The notes: generated from the sequence alone by a model not told the origin. Positions 1 to 7,414 are shown, counted from the stretch's first letter. The stretch is 34,090 nt of DNA from Oscillospiraceae bacterium (GCA_015068975.1 SVJM01000022.1:1-34090), one strand, 5' to 3'. Numbers and translations are program-made.

Positions 1-87
1 CATCCTGAGTAAGCGAAGCGCATCGAAGGATCTCACTCATTTGCTTAAGATTCTTCGACTTTGCCTACGGCTTCGCTCAGAATGACG
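1..87. repeat. Imperfect inverted repeat, extragenic palindrome type
   Basis: The left arm (CTGAGTAAGCGAAG, then ATCGAAGGATCT) is answered by a right arm around 49-87 (AGATTCTTCGACT, then CTTCGCTCAGAATGAC) in reverse complement, with several mismatches. It lies outside any gene and the window starts inside or at its edge. Similar GAAGAATC/CTTCGCTCAGAATG palindromes are dispersed extragenic repeats in many bacteria. No coding role is seen. Confidence 0.6.
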
Positions 88-121
88 ATGGAAATATATT
101 GCTTAACTTAATGATATTGGT

Positions 122-182
122 AAAAAAAGTCCCTAAAACAGACAAAGATCTCACTTGTTGAGGTCTTTGTTTTGTTTTAGGG
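122..182 (-). terminator. Rho-independent terminator of the SGNH-AraC operon
   Basis: A long near-perfect stem (CCCTAAAACA..ACAAAGA at 131-147 against TCTTTGT..TTTTAGGG at 164-182) is followed, reading the minus strand, by a run of seven T at 122-128. It lies about 60 bp beyond the AraC stop codon at 241 and fits as that operon's terminator. The 183-240 stretch holds nothing else recognisable. Confidence 0.8.
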
Positions 183-240
183 AAAAGCTTTAATTTTTGA
201 GTATGAGAAATAAAGCCCACTGTTTTTGAGCCACCCTGTT

Positions 241-996
241 TTATATTTTATAAATTCTGTTTTTATTCATATATTCCGATGGCGTCATACCCACCTTTTG
301 TTTAAAGAATCTGCAGAAGTGATATGGGTTTGAAAAACCGCACTTTTCACCTATGGCATTGACCTTATATATGCCTTCTGTAAGCATTTGCTTTGCCTTG
401 CTTATCCTTATATTTACAATATATTGCTTTGGAGAGATGCCGTATTTTTTCTTAAAGAGTTTTCTGAAGTATTCCTCACTTATAAGACATTCTTTTGCCA
501 GTGTGGAATTTGTTATATCAGTATGATAGTTCTCTTCTATATAGGTTATTGCTTTTGAAAGAGCTTTAAGTTCCGTATTACTCTGATTTGCAAGATAATC
601 TATAATGTCATAAAACTTGCTCATAAGCTTTGCTTTGTTTCTTCCTGACAAAAAAAGATTCTGCATTTCATCAAAACAGGCTTTAAGATATTTGGTGTTT
701 TCCAATGGTATCTGAATGAATGTATCATAAGGAAAGTTTGTGCACTCAAAATTTATAAGAGGGAAAAGCCCTTCTTTTTCCTTGTAGAGAGTATAGGTCT
801 CACCTTTTGGGAGAATTATAGCACAGCTTTTGTCAGATACAAATTTTTTCCCATTATGCTCATAAGTTAACTGTCCGCTTAATGCAAATGACAGACCGTA
901 CCATTGTCTGTCATACATCTGCAACTGACTCCTGCCGGAATGTTGGATAGTAAGGACATTATTTATCTCTGTGACAATTATATTATTTAAGTCCAT
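241..996 (-). CDS. AraC family transcriptional regulator (cassette 1)
   Basis: A 251-residue regulator with an N-terminal cupin-like ligand-binding half (about residues 1-140, including an LSFALSGQLTYEHNGKKF strand region and an ILPKGETY turn) and a C-terminal double helix-turn-helix (about 150-248). The second HTH carries the AraC signature IGEKCGFSNPYHFCRFFKQKVGMTPSEY. It is the second gene of a minus-strand operon, starting 10 bp after the SGNH esterase stop. A close paralogue sits at 4584-5339. It probably binds the paired ACCA half-sites between this operon and the divergent dehydroquinase/SDR operon; that target is inferred from position and from the same arrangement at cassette 2. The ligand is unknown. 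Confidence 0.92.
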   Translation of the reverse strand: MDLNNIIVTEINNVLTIQHSGRSQLQMYDRQWYGLSFALSGQLTYEHNGKKFVSDKSCAIILPKGETYTLYKEKEGLFPLINFECTNFPYDTFIQIPLENTKYLKACFDEMQNLFLSGRNKAKLMSKFYDIIDYLANQSNTELKALSKAITYIEENYHTDITNSTLAKECLISEEYFRKLFKKKYGISPKQYIVNIRISKAKQMLTEGIYKVNAIGEKCGFSNPYHFCRFFKQKVGMTPSEYMNKNRIYKI

Positions 997-1006
997 ATTT
1001 TCACCA

Positions 1007-2020
1007 CTAAATGTATTTTATGATTTCCTTATAGAGATTATCTGTATGGTAACAGAATCCTTCGTCGTTTGGATGGAGTCTTAAGTCTGCAAAGAATTTT
1101 TCATTCTTCGGAACGAAATCAAATCCCGAAATCACAGGGATGTTTCCAAATTCCGATACTATTTCCCTTATATCTTTTTCTACATTTTCAAACAATCCGA
1201 ACTGATACTCTTCTCTAAAATCTTTTCTCCATATAGGTGTGATGACAATTAATTTTGAATCGGGATAATTATTCAGGAGATTTTTGTAAAACTCTCTGCA
1301 GTTATTCTTAAAAGTTTCTTCATCCAGACGTCGCCAGTCATTAGAGCCGTATGAAACGATTATATAATCAGGTGCAAATGAGTCTTTTAGCTTTGAAAGT
1401 TTGGGGAAATATTTTTCTCCCCCTATTGCCTTGTTGAATTCTTCTAAGTTAAGTCTGTCTGTAATTTTTGTCATATATCTGTTGGATGGACGAAGGGCAT
1501 CATATCCCTGTGTTATGGAATCGCCGAATACAAGGACTTTTTTCTCGGGCTTTACTCCTTCAATATATGCACCATCATCAATAGACAGTTCTTCTATAAA
1601 TATACCCAGAGACCAGGGAAGATAGATGCGGACATTTTTGTCACCTTTTCCAAGGTCAAATTCTTTTGAAAACTCGCCCAAAGGGAAATCCTGTTTGGTG
1701 TAATCAAGGTCAAGCTTCACATCGGAAAAATTGTCAATGTATCCAATAGGCTTGTCGTTTACAAATACATCTACAGAGAAATAGCTTCTTGTAGTTGCAC
1801 TAAAGACTTTGAATTTCATAAATAAGTTTTCGCTGTTGGTCTTAAAGGAAAGCCTCATTCCGGAAGAAGCGAAGGTTTTCATATAAAAGCTCTGATTTGT
1901 TATATTGTACAGTTCTTCCTGTTCCTCGGTAAATCTTCTGAAATATACCCCGTTGCTTCCCTCTTCTATCCTTACTGCGCCTGTTGTGATTTGTTTAAAT
2001 TCGGTCAATGTAAGTTTCAT
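1007..2020 (-). CDS. SGNH/GDSL-type esterase, intracellular
   Basis: A 337-residue protein. The ATG at 2020 is preferred over an in-frame one at 2071 because GGAGG lies just upstream of it. Residues 1-155 look like a beta-sandwich domain. Residues 160-337 are an SGNH hydrolase: block I GDSITQG with nucleophile S168, block II glycine near G200, block III YGSND (G225, N227), and block V DLRLHPND with D312 and H316. No signal peptide is visible, so it should act inside the cell, probably removing an acyl (for example acetyl) group from an imported oligosaccharide. Substrate is not shown. It is first in an operon with the AraC gene and divergent from the dehydroquinase/SDR operon. Confidence 0.88.
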   Translation of the reverse strand: MKLTLTEFKQITTGAVRIEEGSNGVYFRRFTEEQEELYNITNQSFYMKTFASSGMRLSFKTNSENLFMKFKVFSATTRSYFSVDVFVNDKPIGYIDNFSDVKLDLDYTKQDFPLGEFSKEFDLGKGDKNVRIYLPWSLGIFIEELSIDDGAYIEGVKPEKKVLVFGDSITQGYDALRPSNRYMTKITDRLNLEEFNKAIGGEKYFPKLSKLKDSFAPDYIIVSYGSNDWRRLDEETFKNNCREFYKNLLNNYPDSKLIVITPIWRKDFREEYQFGLFENVEKDIREIVSEFGNIPVISGFDFVPKNEKFFADLRLHPNDEGFCYHTDNLYKEIIKYI

Positions 2021-2052
2021 AATTAGCCTCCGTTTTTCTTGATAACAAAAAT

Positions 2053-2081
2053 ATCGTACCATAAAATACAATATATTGCAA
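2053..2081 (-). promoter_or_regulatory. Promoter of the SGNH-AraC operon
   Basis: Reading the minus strand, TTGCAA (2081-2076) and TACGAT (2058-2053) are separated by exactly 17 bp, about 33 bp upstream of the SGNH start. The paired ACCA sites at 2101-2124 lie behind it, so one regulator could act on both directions. Confidence 0.55.
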
Positions 2082-2099
2082 TAAAACTATATAAATTTA

Positions 2100-2162
2100 T
2101 ACCAAAAAGGTCAAACAAATACCAATTTCAACATTGGAAGAAATGAATCGGTGTGATATACA
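2100..2162 (+). promoter_or_regulatory. Promoter with two AraC-type half-sites, cassette 1
   Basis: Half-sites TACCAAAAA (from 2100) and TACCAATTT (from 2120) repeat directly at 20 bp. Thirteen bases after the second ACCA comes TTGGAA (2134-2139), a 17-bp spacer, and TATACA (2157-2162). The same layout with identical spacings recurs at 5654-5716. A weak -35 with a site abutting it is the usual form of an AraC-activated class II promoter. The regulator assignment is inferred. Confidence 0.7.
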
Positions 2163-2229
2163 TAGAGTATGAACAGGATTTTTTTGTAATGATAAATAAA
2201 ATTCTATATACAAAAGGAGAGGTATAAGG

Positions 2230-2979
2230 ATGAAAAAGACATTTCTGGAGTATGACAAACCTATAATCACATCAATGGTTCAGGCAGAAACCCCCGAAAG
2301 AATTAAGGAGCTTATAGACAAGTCCATTCCTATGGGAGCAGAAGCCTTCGGAATGCAGTTTGAAAAACTGCTTCACGAGTACAGAAACAAGGATATATAC
2401 AGAGAACTGTTTTCATATACAGATAAGCCTGTATATGTGACCAACTACAGAACGGGATTAAACACAGAAACAAGTGATGAAGAACTGGCAAAAGGACTTA
2501 TAGAATTGTCAGAGAGCGGTGCTACATTGTGCGATGTGATGGGAGACATTTTTGAAAAACAGCCCGAAGAACTCACAATGGACAAAACCGCGGTGAAAAA
2601 ACAGATGGAACTGATAGATACACTTCACCAAAACGGTGTGGAAGTACTTATGTCATCACATGTGAAAAGATTTATCAGTGCAGAAGAAGTATTAAAAATT
2701 GCACTTGAGCATCAGAAACGCGGTGCGGATATATGTAAGATTGTAACAGGTGCAGAAAATATGGAAGAACAGATAGAGAATCTTAGAATAGTAAATCTTC
2801 TTAAAGAAAATCTCGAAATACCATTTTTGTATCTTTCTGTAGGAAAGTGCAGTATTTTGAGAAGAATCGGATGTAATCTTGGTTGTTGTATGTATCTTGG
2901 TGTGGCAGAACACGACAAATTTTCCACTCCGGATCAACCGCTTATCAAGAGCCTTCTGGCAATAAGAGAAAATATGTAA
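2230..2979 (+). CDS. Type I 3-dehydroquinase-like (AroD fold) enzyme, copy 1
   Basis: A 249-residue protein with a good site (AAGGAGAGG) before the start. By eye it aligns along its whole length with class I 3-dehydroquinate dehydratase: Schiff-base lysine K170 (CKIVT), general base H144 (MSSH), R74, the arginine of the RRIG turn near 212, and S232/Q236 (FSTPDQ). But the substrate-carboxylate and hydroxyl-binding EWR segment of AroD is replaced by GMQFEK (residues 41-46), and the Glu of the DLEL strand is missing (DVMG, 102-105). The chemistry (Schiff-base dehydration of a beta-hydroxy ketone) is therefore likely kept with a different substrate. No shikimate gene is nearby; it is co-transcribed with two SDRs. 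An aldolase role is the main alternative. Confidence 0.8.
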   Translation: MKKTFLEYDKPIITSMVQAETPERIKELIDKSIPMGAEAFGMQFEKLLHEYRNKDIYRELFSYTDKPVYVTNYRTGLNTETSDEELAKGLIELSESGATLCDVMGDIFEKQPEELTMDKTAVKKQMELIDTLHQNGVEVLMSSHVKRFISAEEVLKIALEHQKRGADICKIVTGAENMEEQIENLRIVNLLKENLEIPFLYLSVGKCSILRRIGCNLGCCMYLGVAEHDKFSTPDQPLIKSLLAIRENM

Positions 2980-3007
2980 ATTTATAATAGACAAGGAGAT
3001 GGATGAT

Positions 3008-3766
3008 ATGAATTTCAACGGAAAAACAGCAATATCTACAGGAGCGGCATCAGGAATGGGGCTTTTGTTTGCACAAAATATCGTAGAACTTGGCGGTAAT
3101 GCAGTTCTTTGTGACGTAAATGAAGAAGCCCTTATGAATGAGGTAAATAAACTCAACGAAAAAAGACCCGGCAGTGCAATAGGCGTTGTATGTGATGTAC
3201 GTGATTACAATCAGGTGGCAGCGGTAAGGGACAAGGCAGTTGAAACCTTCGGAAGAATAGATATAATGGCAAACTTTGCAGGGGGTACAGCCGTACGAAT
3301 GAAAAATGTAGACAGAAGTAAATATCCTGAATTCCCTGACATACCTATTGATGTGTACGACTGGGGAATAGATGTAAACTTAAAAGGTGCATTTTATTTT
3401 AATCACGCGGTAGCAAAGACTATGAGAGAGCAGAAAAGCGGTCTTATCATAAATATCGGATCTATAACAGGTGCAGAAGGTACAGTGGACGGTATGGATT
3501 ATTCTACTTCAAAGGCGGGGATTATGTATGGTTTGACCAAATCTGTTGCTCAGTTTGGGGCACCGCACAACATAAGATGTGTATGTGTAGCACCGGGACC
3601 TGTTCTTACAAGGGCGGCTATGGCAAATATGAAAACTCTTCTGGGAAGAGCGGCAGAACCGCAGGAAATCATTGACTTGTGTCTTTTTATCGCATCTGAC
3701 AAGGGACAGTTTATCAATGGAGAAACTATAATGATTGACGGCGGCAGAAATGCTATGCACAGATAG
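3008..3766 (+). CDS. Short-chain dehydrogenase/reductase A (cassette 1)
   Basis: A 252-residue classical SDR. The start at 3008 is chosen because AAGGAG at 2993-2998 is 9 bp away, whereas the ATG at 2999 touches it; the paralogue at 5753 also begins this way (MDFSGKTA). Motifs are TGAASGMG (11-18), D36 after strand 2 (favours NAD over NADP), NFAGG at 89-93 in place of NNAG, S152, and YSTSK with Y165 and K169. It is second in the dehydroquinase-SDR-SDR operon. Probable role: oxidise a hydroxyl of a sugar acid or cyclitol to a ketone, making a substrate for the dehydroquinase-like enzyme (inference). About 85% identical by eye to the 5753 copy. Confidence 0.9.
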   Translation: MNFNGKTAISTGAASGMGLLFAQNIVELGGNAVLCDVNEEALMNEVNKLNEKRPGSAIGVVCDVRDYNQVAAVRDKAVETFGRIDIMANFAGGTAVRMKNVDRSKYPEFPDIPIDVYDWGIDVNLKGAFYFNHAVAKTMREQKSGLIINIGSITGAEGTVDGMDYSTSKAGIMYGLTKSVAQFGAPHNIRCVCVAPGPVLTRAAMANMKTLLGRAAEPQEIIDLCLFIASDKGQFINGETIMIDGGRNAMHR

Positions 3767-3797
3767 AAATCATATATAAGAAATGGGGTTAAAATTT

Positions 3798-4535
3798 ATG
3801 AATTTCAACGGAAAAACTGCACTTATCACAGGTGCGTCGGTAGGTATCGGAAGAGCCGTGGCACATCTTATGGCTCACAACGGTGCAAAGGTTATACTTC
3901 TTGACATAAATATGGATAAGTTGAACTCTGTAAAGGAAGAACTCAAAGAGTATGCGGAGAATGTTCTTATCTATCAGTGTGATGTAAGCGATGAGATAAG
4001 TGTAAATGAAACTGTAAAGGATGCAACAGATAAATTCGGTACAGTTGATATTCTTGTAAACAATGCGGCACTGTGGAGAGATTTTAATGATTTTATGGAT
4101 GTAACCACCGATGAATGGAAGAAATACATAGATATCAATGTTATGGGTGTGGTATATCTTACAAGATCAGTTCTTCCCGGTATGCTTGACAAGAATTACG
4201 GAAGAATCATAAATGTAGCATCTGTGGCAGGAGTTTATGGAAACAAGAGAATGGTTCACTACTCTGCTACAAAGGGTGCGGTCATATCAATGACAAAAGG
4301 CCTTGCAAAGGAAGTGGCAGATAAGGGTATTACTGTCAACAGTATATCCCCCGGAACTGTAAGCCCGTCACAAGATCCTGATATGAATGCTCATGTTCCA
4401 AGCAACCTTTCGTATATGGGAAGAACAGGCACCGATATGGAAAATGCAAATCTTATATGCTATCTTGCAGGAGATGAGGCGGCATATATATCAGGAGAAA
4501 ATATCGTGATAGACGGCTGCAGAAAAATATTATAG
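3798..4535 (+). CDS. Short-chain dehydrogenase/reductase B (cassette 1)
   Basis: A 245-residue SDR of the classical FabG-like type: TGASVGIG (11-18), D36 suggesting NAD, NNAA (88-91), catalytic S142, and YSATK with Y155 and K159. The start at 3798 is preferred over 3783 because GGGG lies about 9 bp before it and the N-terminus then matches the neighbouring SDR (MNFNGKTA). It differs clearly from SDR A, so the operon has two distinct dehydrogenases rather than a recent tandem copy. The matching gene in cassette 2 survives only as a 3' stump at 7280-7393. Substrate unknown. Confidence 0.9.
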   Translation: MNFNGKTALITGASVGIGRAVAHLMAHNGAKVILLDINMDKLNSVKEELKEYAENVLIYQCDVSDEISVNETVKDATDKFGTVDILVNNAALWRDFNDFMDVTTDEWKKYIDINVMGVVYLTRSVLPGMLDKNYGRIINVASVAGVYGNKRMVHYSATKGAVISMTKGLAKEVADKGITVNSISPGTVSPSQDPDMNAHVPSNLSYMGRTGTDMENANLICYLAGDEAAYISGENIVIDGCRKIL

Positions 4536-4546
4536 ATGAAATAAAT

Positions 4547-4585
4547 ATGAAAAAAGTATTGTCAGTTATTCTTATATTGTGCATT
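4547..4585 (+). pseudogene. Remnant 5' end of a lost GH10 secretion gene
   Basis: Directly after SDR B comes an ATG opening a frame MKKVLSVILILCI, 9 of 13 residues equal to the signal peptide start of the GH10 protein at 7415 (MKKALSFILVLCM), which stands in the same place after the SDR B stump in cassette 2. From about 4584 the sequence becomes the 3' end of the convergent AraC gene, and the frame runs only to a stop at 4648. It has no good ribosome site. The likeliest reading is a deletion that removed the GH10 body and joined its first codons to the AraC tail. The match is short, so chance is possible. Confidence 0.5.
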
Positions 4586-5339
4586 ATATTATCTTTATTT
4601 TGTTTTTGTTCATATACTCGGAAGGAGACATTCCTACTTTCTGTTTAAAAAAACTACAGAAATGATACGGGTTTGAAAATCCGCACTTTTCTGATATGGC
4701 GTTGATTTTTAATACTCCTTCCGAAAGCATCTGCTTTGCCTTTCGTATTCTTATATTTGTTATATACTGTTTGGGGGATATTCCGTATTCCTTTTTAAAA
4801 AGTTTTCTGAAATGTTCTTCACCCATAAGGCACTCATCTGCAAGGTCCGAATTGGTGATATTTAAGTGAAGATTTTTTTCTATATATGCAATTGCATCTG
4901 ATAGGGGAGAAGATTCGGCATTTCCTGTATTGGCAAGATATCCTATAATGTCATAGAATTTACTCATAAGCATAGGTCTGTTTCTTCCTGACAAAAACAG
5001 TTTTTGCATCTCATCAAAACACCTTTTCAGATAATCGGTGTTTTCTAATGGGATGAGAGTAAATGTGTCGGGATGAAAATTCGTACATTCAAAGTTTATA
5101 AGAGGAAAAAATCCTCCTTTTTCTCTGTGTAATTTGTACGACTGACCTTTGGGAAGAATAATTGCACTGTTTGTATCAGATACATATTTTCTTCCGTTAT
5201 GTTCGTAGGTGATTTGTCCGCTTAAGGCGAAGGAAAGCCCGTAATGTTCTCTTAAACCTGCAGTATGTGTTTTGCCCTTTGACTGAAAAACCGTAACTAC
5301 ATCGTTTATTTCTGTTATTACAATATTATTTATATCCAT
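4584..5339 (-). CDS. AraC family transcriptional regulator (cassette 2)
   Basis: A 251-residue paralogue of the regulator at 241-996, same length and alignable end to end: cupin-like N-terminal half with LSFALSGQITYEHNGRKY and ILPKGQSY, then a double HTH with ISEKCGFSNPYHFCSFFKQ near the C-terminus. The start has GGCGG just upstream. It is divergent from the SDR A/dehydroquinase/GH10 operon starting at 5753, whose promoter carries the same ACCA half-site pair as cassette 1, so the two regulators may recognise overlapping sites. Its 3' end abuts the presumed GH10 remnant, which suggests a rearrangement junction. Confidence 0.92.
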   Translation of the reverse strand: MDINNIVITEINDVVTVFQSKGKTHTAGLREHYGLSFALSGQITYEHNGRKYVSDTNSAIILPKGQSYKLHREKGGFFPLINFECTNFHPDTFTLIPLENTDYLKRCFDEMQKLFLSGRNRPMLMSKFYDIIGYLANTGNAESSPLSDAIAYIEKNLHLNITNSDLADECLMGEEHFRKLFKKEYGISPKQYITNIRIRKAKQMLSEGVLKINAISEKCGFSNPYHFCSFFKQKVGMSPSEYMNKNKIKII

Positions 5340-5395
5340 ATATTTACCGCCTGATTATATTAAAATAAGTGTACAATTTAGATGACAATATTTTA

Positions 5396-5606
5396 GCGAT
5401 ATACTCGCTATCGCTCGTGCGATATATTTTCATTTCATTCAAATGCGATATAACTCCATTTCATTTCGTTGCGATATGATACAAATTCCTTATCTCGTCC
5501 CGAAGGGACATATCGCATTACGAAGTAATATATCACACCGCAAGGTATATCGCAAATTCCATCAGGAATTTATATCGCTGAGTTTAATCGTTTCACGATT
5601 AAACTC
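5396..5606. repeat. Structured extragenic repeat made of nested small hairpins
   Basis: Inside the 413-bp gap between AraC and SDR A, GCGATATA occurs on the left (5396, 5419, 5445) and TATATCGC on the right (5546, 5571), giving an imperfect large palindrome. Within it are perfect mini-hairpins: GTCCC-GAA-GGGAC (5497-5509), ATTAC-GAA-GTAAT (5517-5529), AATTCC-ATCA-GGAATT (5555-5570). A final 11-bp stem GAGTTTAATCG with a 5-nt loop is at 5580-5606. It encodes no credible protein. It resembles a miniature mobile or extragenic palindromic element; no transposase ends or target duplication could be confirmed. It lies upstream of the promoter at 5654-5716. Confidence 0.65.
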
Positions 5607-5653
5607 ATTATACCATAAAACTTAACATATTTCAACAAAACATTATGTATTTG

Positions 5654-5716
5654 TACCAAAAACCTTAAATATATACCATTTTTAGTATTGGAATAATGCT
5701 TTTGGTATGATATATA
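5654..5716 (+). promoter_or_regulatory. Promoter with two AraC-type half-sites, cassette 2
   Basis: TACCAAAAA (5654) and TACCATTTT (5674) repeat at 20 bp; 13 bp after the second ACCA is TTGGAA (5688-5693), then a 17-bp spacer and TATATA (5711-5716). Every spacing equals that of the cassette 1 promoter at 2100-2162, while intervening bases have drifted, which marks these elements as functional. Confidence 0.72.
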
Positions 5717-5752
5717 TAGGTTGTAATCAAAAATTATTTATGAGGTGATTAT

Positions 5753-6511
5753 ATGGATTTTTCAGGTAAAACTGCCCTTTCTACAGGTGCGGCTTCGGGA
5801 ATGGGACTTCTATTTGCCAAGAATATTGTAGAGCTTGGCGGTAATGCAGTTCTCTGTGACGTAAACGAAGAAGTGCTTATGGCTGAGGTTGAGAAGCTAA
5901 ATGCAAAAAGACCGGGATGTGCAATAGGCGTTGTGTGCGATGTCCGTGATTACAATCAGGTGGTATCGGCAAGGGACAAGGCGGTAGAAACTTTTGGCAG
6001 AATTGATATCCTTGCAAACTTCGCAGGGGGTGCAGCATCCAGAATACTCAAAGTAGACCACGACGAATGTCCTGAATTTCCTGATGTACCAATTGAAGTG
6101 TGGGAATGGGGAATAGACGTAAATCTTAAGGGTGCATTCTATTTTAACCATGCAGTTGCAAAGACTATGAGAGAGCAGAAGGGCGGACTTATATTAAACA
6201 TCGGCTCTATCGTTGGCTCGGAGGGTACACCTTATGATATGGACTATACCACATCCAAGGCGGGACTAATGTATGGTCTTACCAAGTCTATGGCACAGTT
6301 TGGTGCTAAGCATAACATAAGATGTGTATGTGTGGCACCGGGACCTGTCCTTACAAGAGCTGCAATGGCAAATATGAAAACTCTCCTTGGAAGAGCTGCA
6401 GAGCCTCAGGAGGTTATAGATTTGTGTCTGTTTATTGCATCGGACAAAGGACAGTTTATAAACGGAGAAACTATTCTTATAGACGGTGGCAGAAATGCTA
6501 TGCACAGATAA
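5753..6511 (+). CDS. Short-chain dehydrogenase/reductase A' (cassette 2)
   Basis: A 252-residue SDR, paralogue of the gene at 3008 (about 85% identical by eye, the C-terminal third nearly unchanged). TGAASGMG (11-18), D36, S152, Y165 and K169 are all kept. GAGGTGAT precedes the start. Differences cluster at residues 94-118 and 154-166, near the substrate loop and catalytic tyrosine, so a modest change of substrate is possible. Here it is the first gene of the operon, before the dehydroquinase-like gene, the reverse of cassette 1. Confidence 0.9.
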   Translation: MDFSGKTALSTGAASGMGLLFAKNIVELGGNAVLCDVNEEVLMAEVEKLNAKRPGCAIGVVCDVRDYNQVVSARDKAVETFGRIDILANFAGGAASRILKVDHDECPEFPDVPIEVWEWGIDVNLKGAFYFNHAVAKTMREQKGGLILNIGSIVGSEGTPYDMDYTTSKAGLMYGLTKSMAQFGAKHNIRCVCVAPGPVLTRAAMANMKTLLGRAAEPQEVIDLCLFIASDKGQFINGETILIDGGRNAMHR

Positions 6512-6526
6512 GAAAGGAAACCTTAA

Positions 6527-7279
6527 ATGAAAAAGACATTTTTAGAATATGATAAGCCAATAATCACATCCATGGTTCTTGCTGATAATCCCCAAAGAAC
6601 AAAGGATCTTATGGACAAGTCCCTTTCTCTGGGAGCAGAAGCCATCGGGATGCAGGTGGAAAAGCTCCTTCCCGAATACCAAAACGAGGCAATATACAGA
6701 GAGCTTTTTTCGTATACGGATAAGCCTGTGTATGCTACCAGCTACAGAAGTAATTCCAATGCAGGAAAGACAGATGAAGAAATTGCAGATGTGCTTATAG
6801 AATTTGCAAAATGCGGTGCAACTCTGTGTGATGTGATGGGGGATATATTTGACAAACAACCGGGAGAATTCACAGAAGATAAAACAGCTGTGAAAAAACA
6901 GATGGAGCTTATAGACAAAATACATAAGATGGGTGCAGAGGTGATTATGTCATCTCACGTGCGTAAGTTTATAAGTGCCGAGGAAGTATTGAAGATTGCA
7001 CTTAATCATCAGGAAAGAGGCGCTGATATATCCAAGATCGTCACAGGGGCAGAAACTATGGAAGAACAGATAGAGAATTTGAGGATTGTAAATCTTCTCA
7101 AAGAAAATCTTAAGATTCCATTCTTGTATCTTTCAGGCGGTAAGTGTAATATTTTAAGAAGAATAGGCGCAGATATAGGGTGTTGTATGTATCTTGGTGT
7201 GGCAGAACGTGATGAATTTTCTGCACCGGAGCAACCACTACTTGAAAATATAACTGCTATAAGGTATAATATGCAGTAA
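6527..7279 (+). CDS. Type I 3-dehydroquinase-like enzyme, copy 2
   Basis: A 250-residue paralogue of the enzyme at 2230, alignable without gaps for most of its length. K170 (SKIVT), H144 (MSSH), R74 and the S/Q pair near 232-236 (SAPEQ) are retained; the AroD EWR substrate segment is again replaced (GMQVEK, 41-46). The shared replacement in both copies argues that this is a stable subfamily rather than a decaying dehydroquinase. AAGGAAA precedes the start and the gene follows SDR A' by 15 bp. Product probably an alpha,beta-unsaturated ketone from an SDR-made beta-hydroxy ketone (inference). The stop is followed immediately by the SDR B stump. Confidence 0.8.
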   Translation: MKKTFLEYDKPIITSMVLADNPQRTKDLMDKSLSLGAEAIGMQVEKLLPEYQNEAIYRELFSYTDKPVYATSYRSNSNAGKTDEEIADVLIEFAKCGATLCDVMGDIFDKQPGEFTEDKTAVKKQMELIDKIHKMGAEVIMSSHVRKFISAEEVLKIALNHQERGADISKIVTGAETMEEQIENLRIVNLLKENLKIPFLYLSGGKCNILRRIGADIGCCMYLGVAERDEFSAPEQPLLENITAIRYNMQ

Positions 7280-7393
7280 GATGTGAAAAATGCAAAGCTG
7301 ATATGTTTTCTTGCAAGTGATGATGCCACATATATCTCCGGCGAAAATATACAGATAGACGGTTGCAGAAAAATATTTAAAAATATAAAATAA
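7280..7393 (+). pseudogene. 3' remnant of an SDR B gene
   Basis: Immediately after the dehydroquinase-like stop, one frame reads DVKNAKLICFLASDD..YISGENIQIDGCRKIF and ends at TAA 7391-7393. This matches the last 33 residues of SDR B (DMENANLICYLAGDE..YISGENIVIDGCRKIL). There is no start codon or ribosome site, and about the first 210 codons are absent, so it is a deletion stump with no function as protein. It shows that cassette 2 once had the same three enzymes as cassette 1 and that a GH10 gene followed SDR B. Confidence 0.9.
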
Positions 7394-7414
7394 CAAAGAA
7401 AAGAGGAAAGAATT

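Noticed and set aside
2230-2979. Naming the enzyme aroD for shikimate synthesis
   Set aside because: Substrate-binding residues are replaced, there are two copies, and the neighbours are SDRs and sugar genes rather than aro genes.
5396-5606. Possible CRISPR array
   Set aside because: The blocks are inverted and unequal, with no regular spacers and no cas genes.
5443-5625. 60-codon plus-strand frame
   Set aside because: It falls across the palindromic repeat element; its codons simply read the hairpins.
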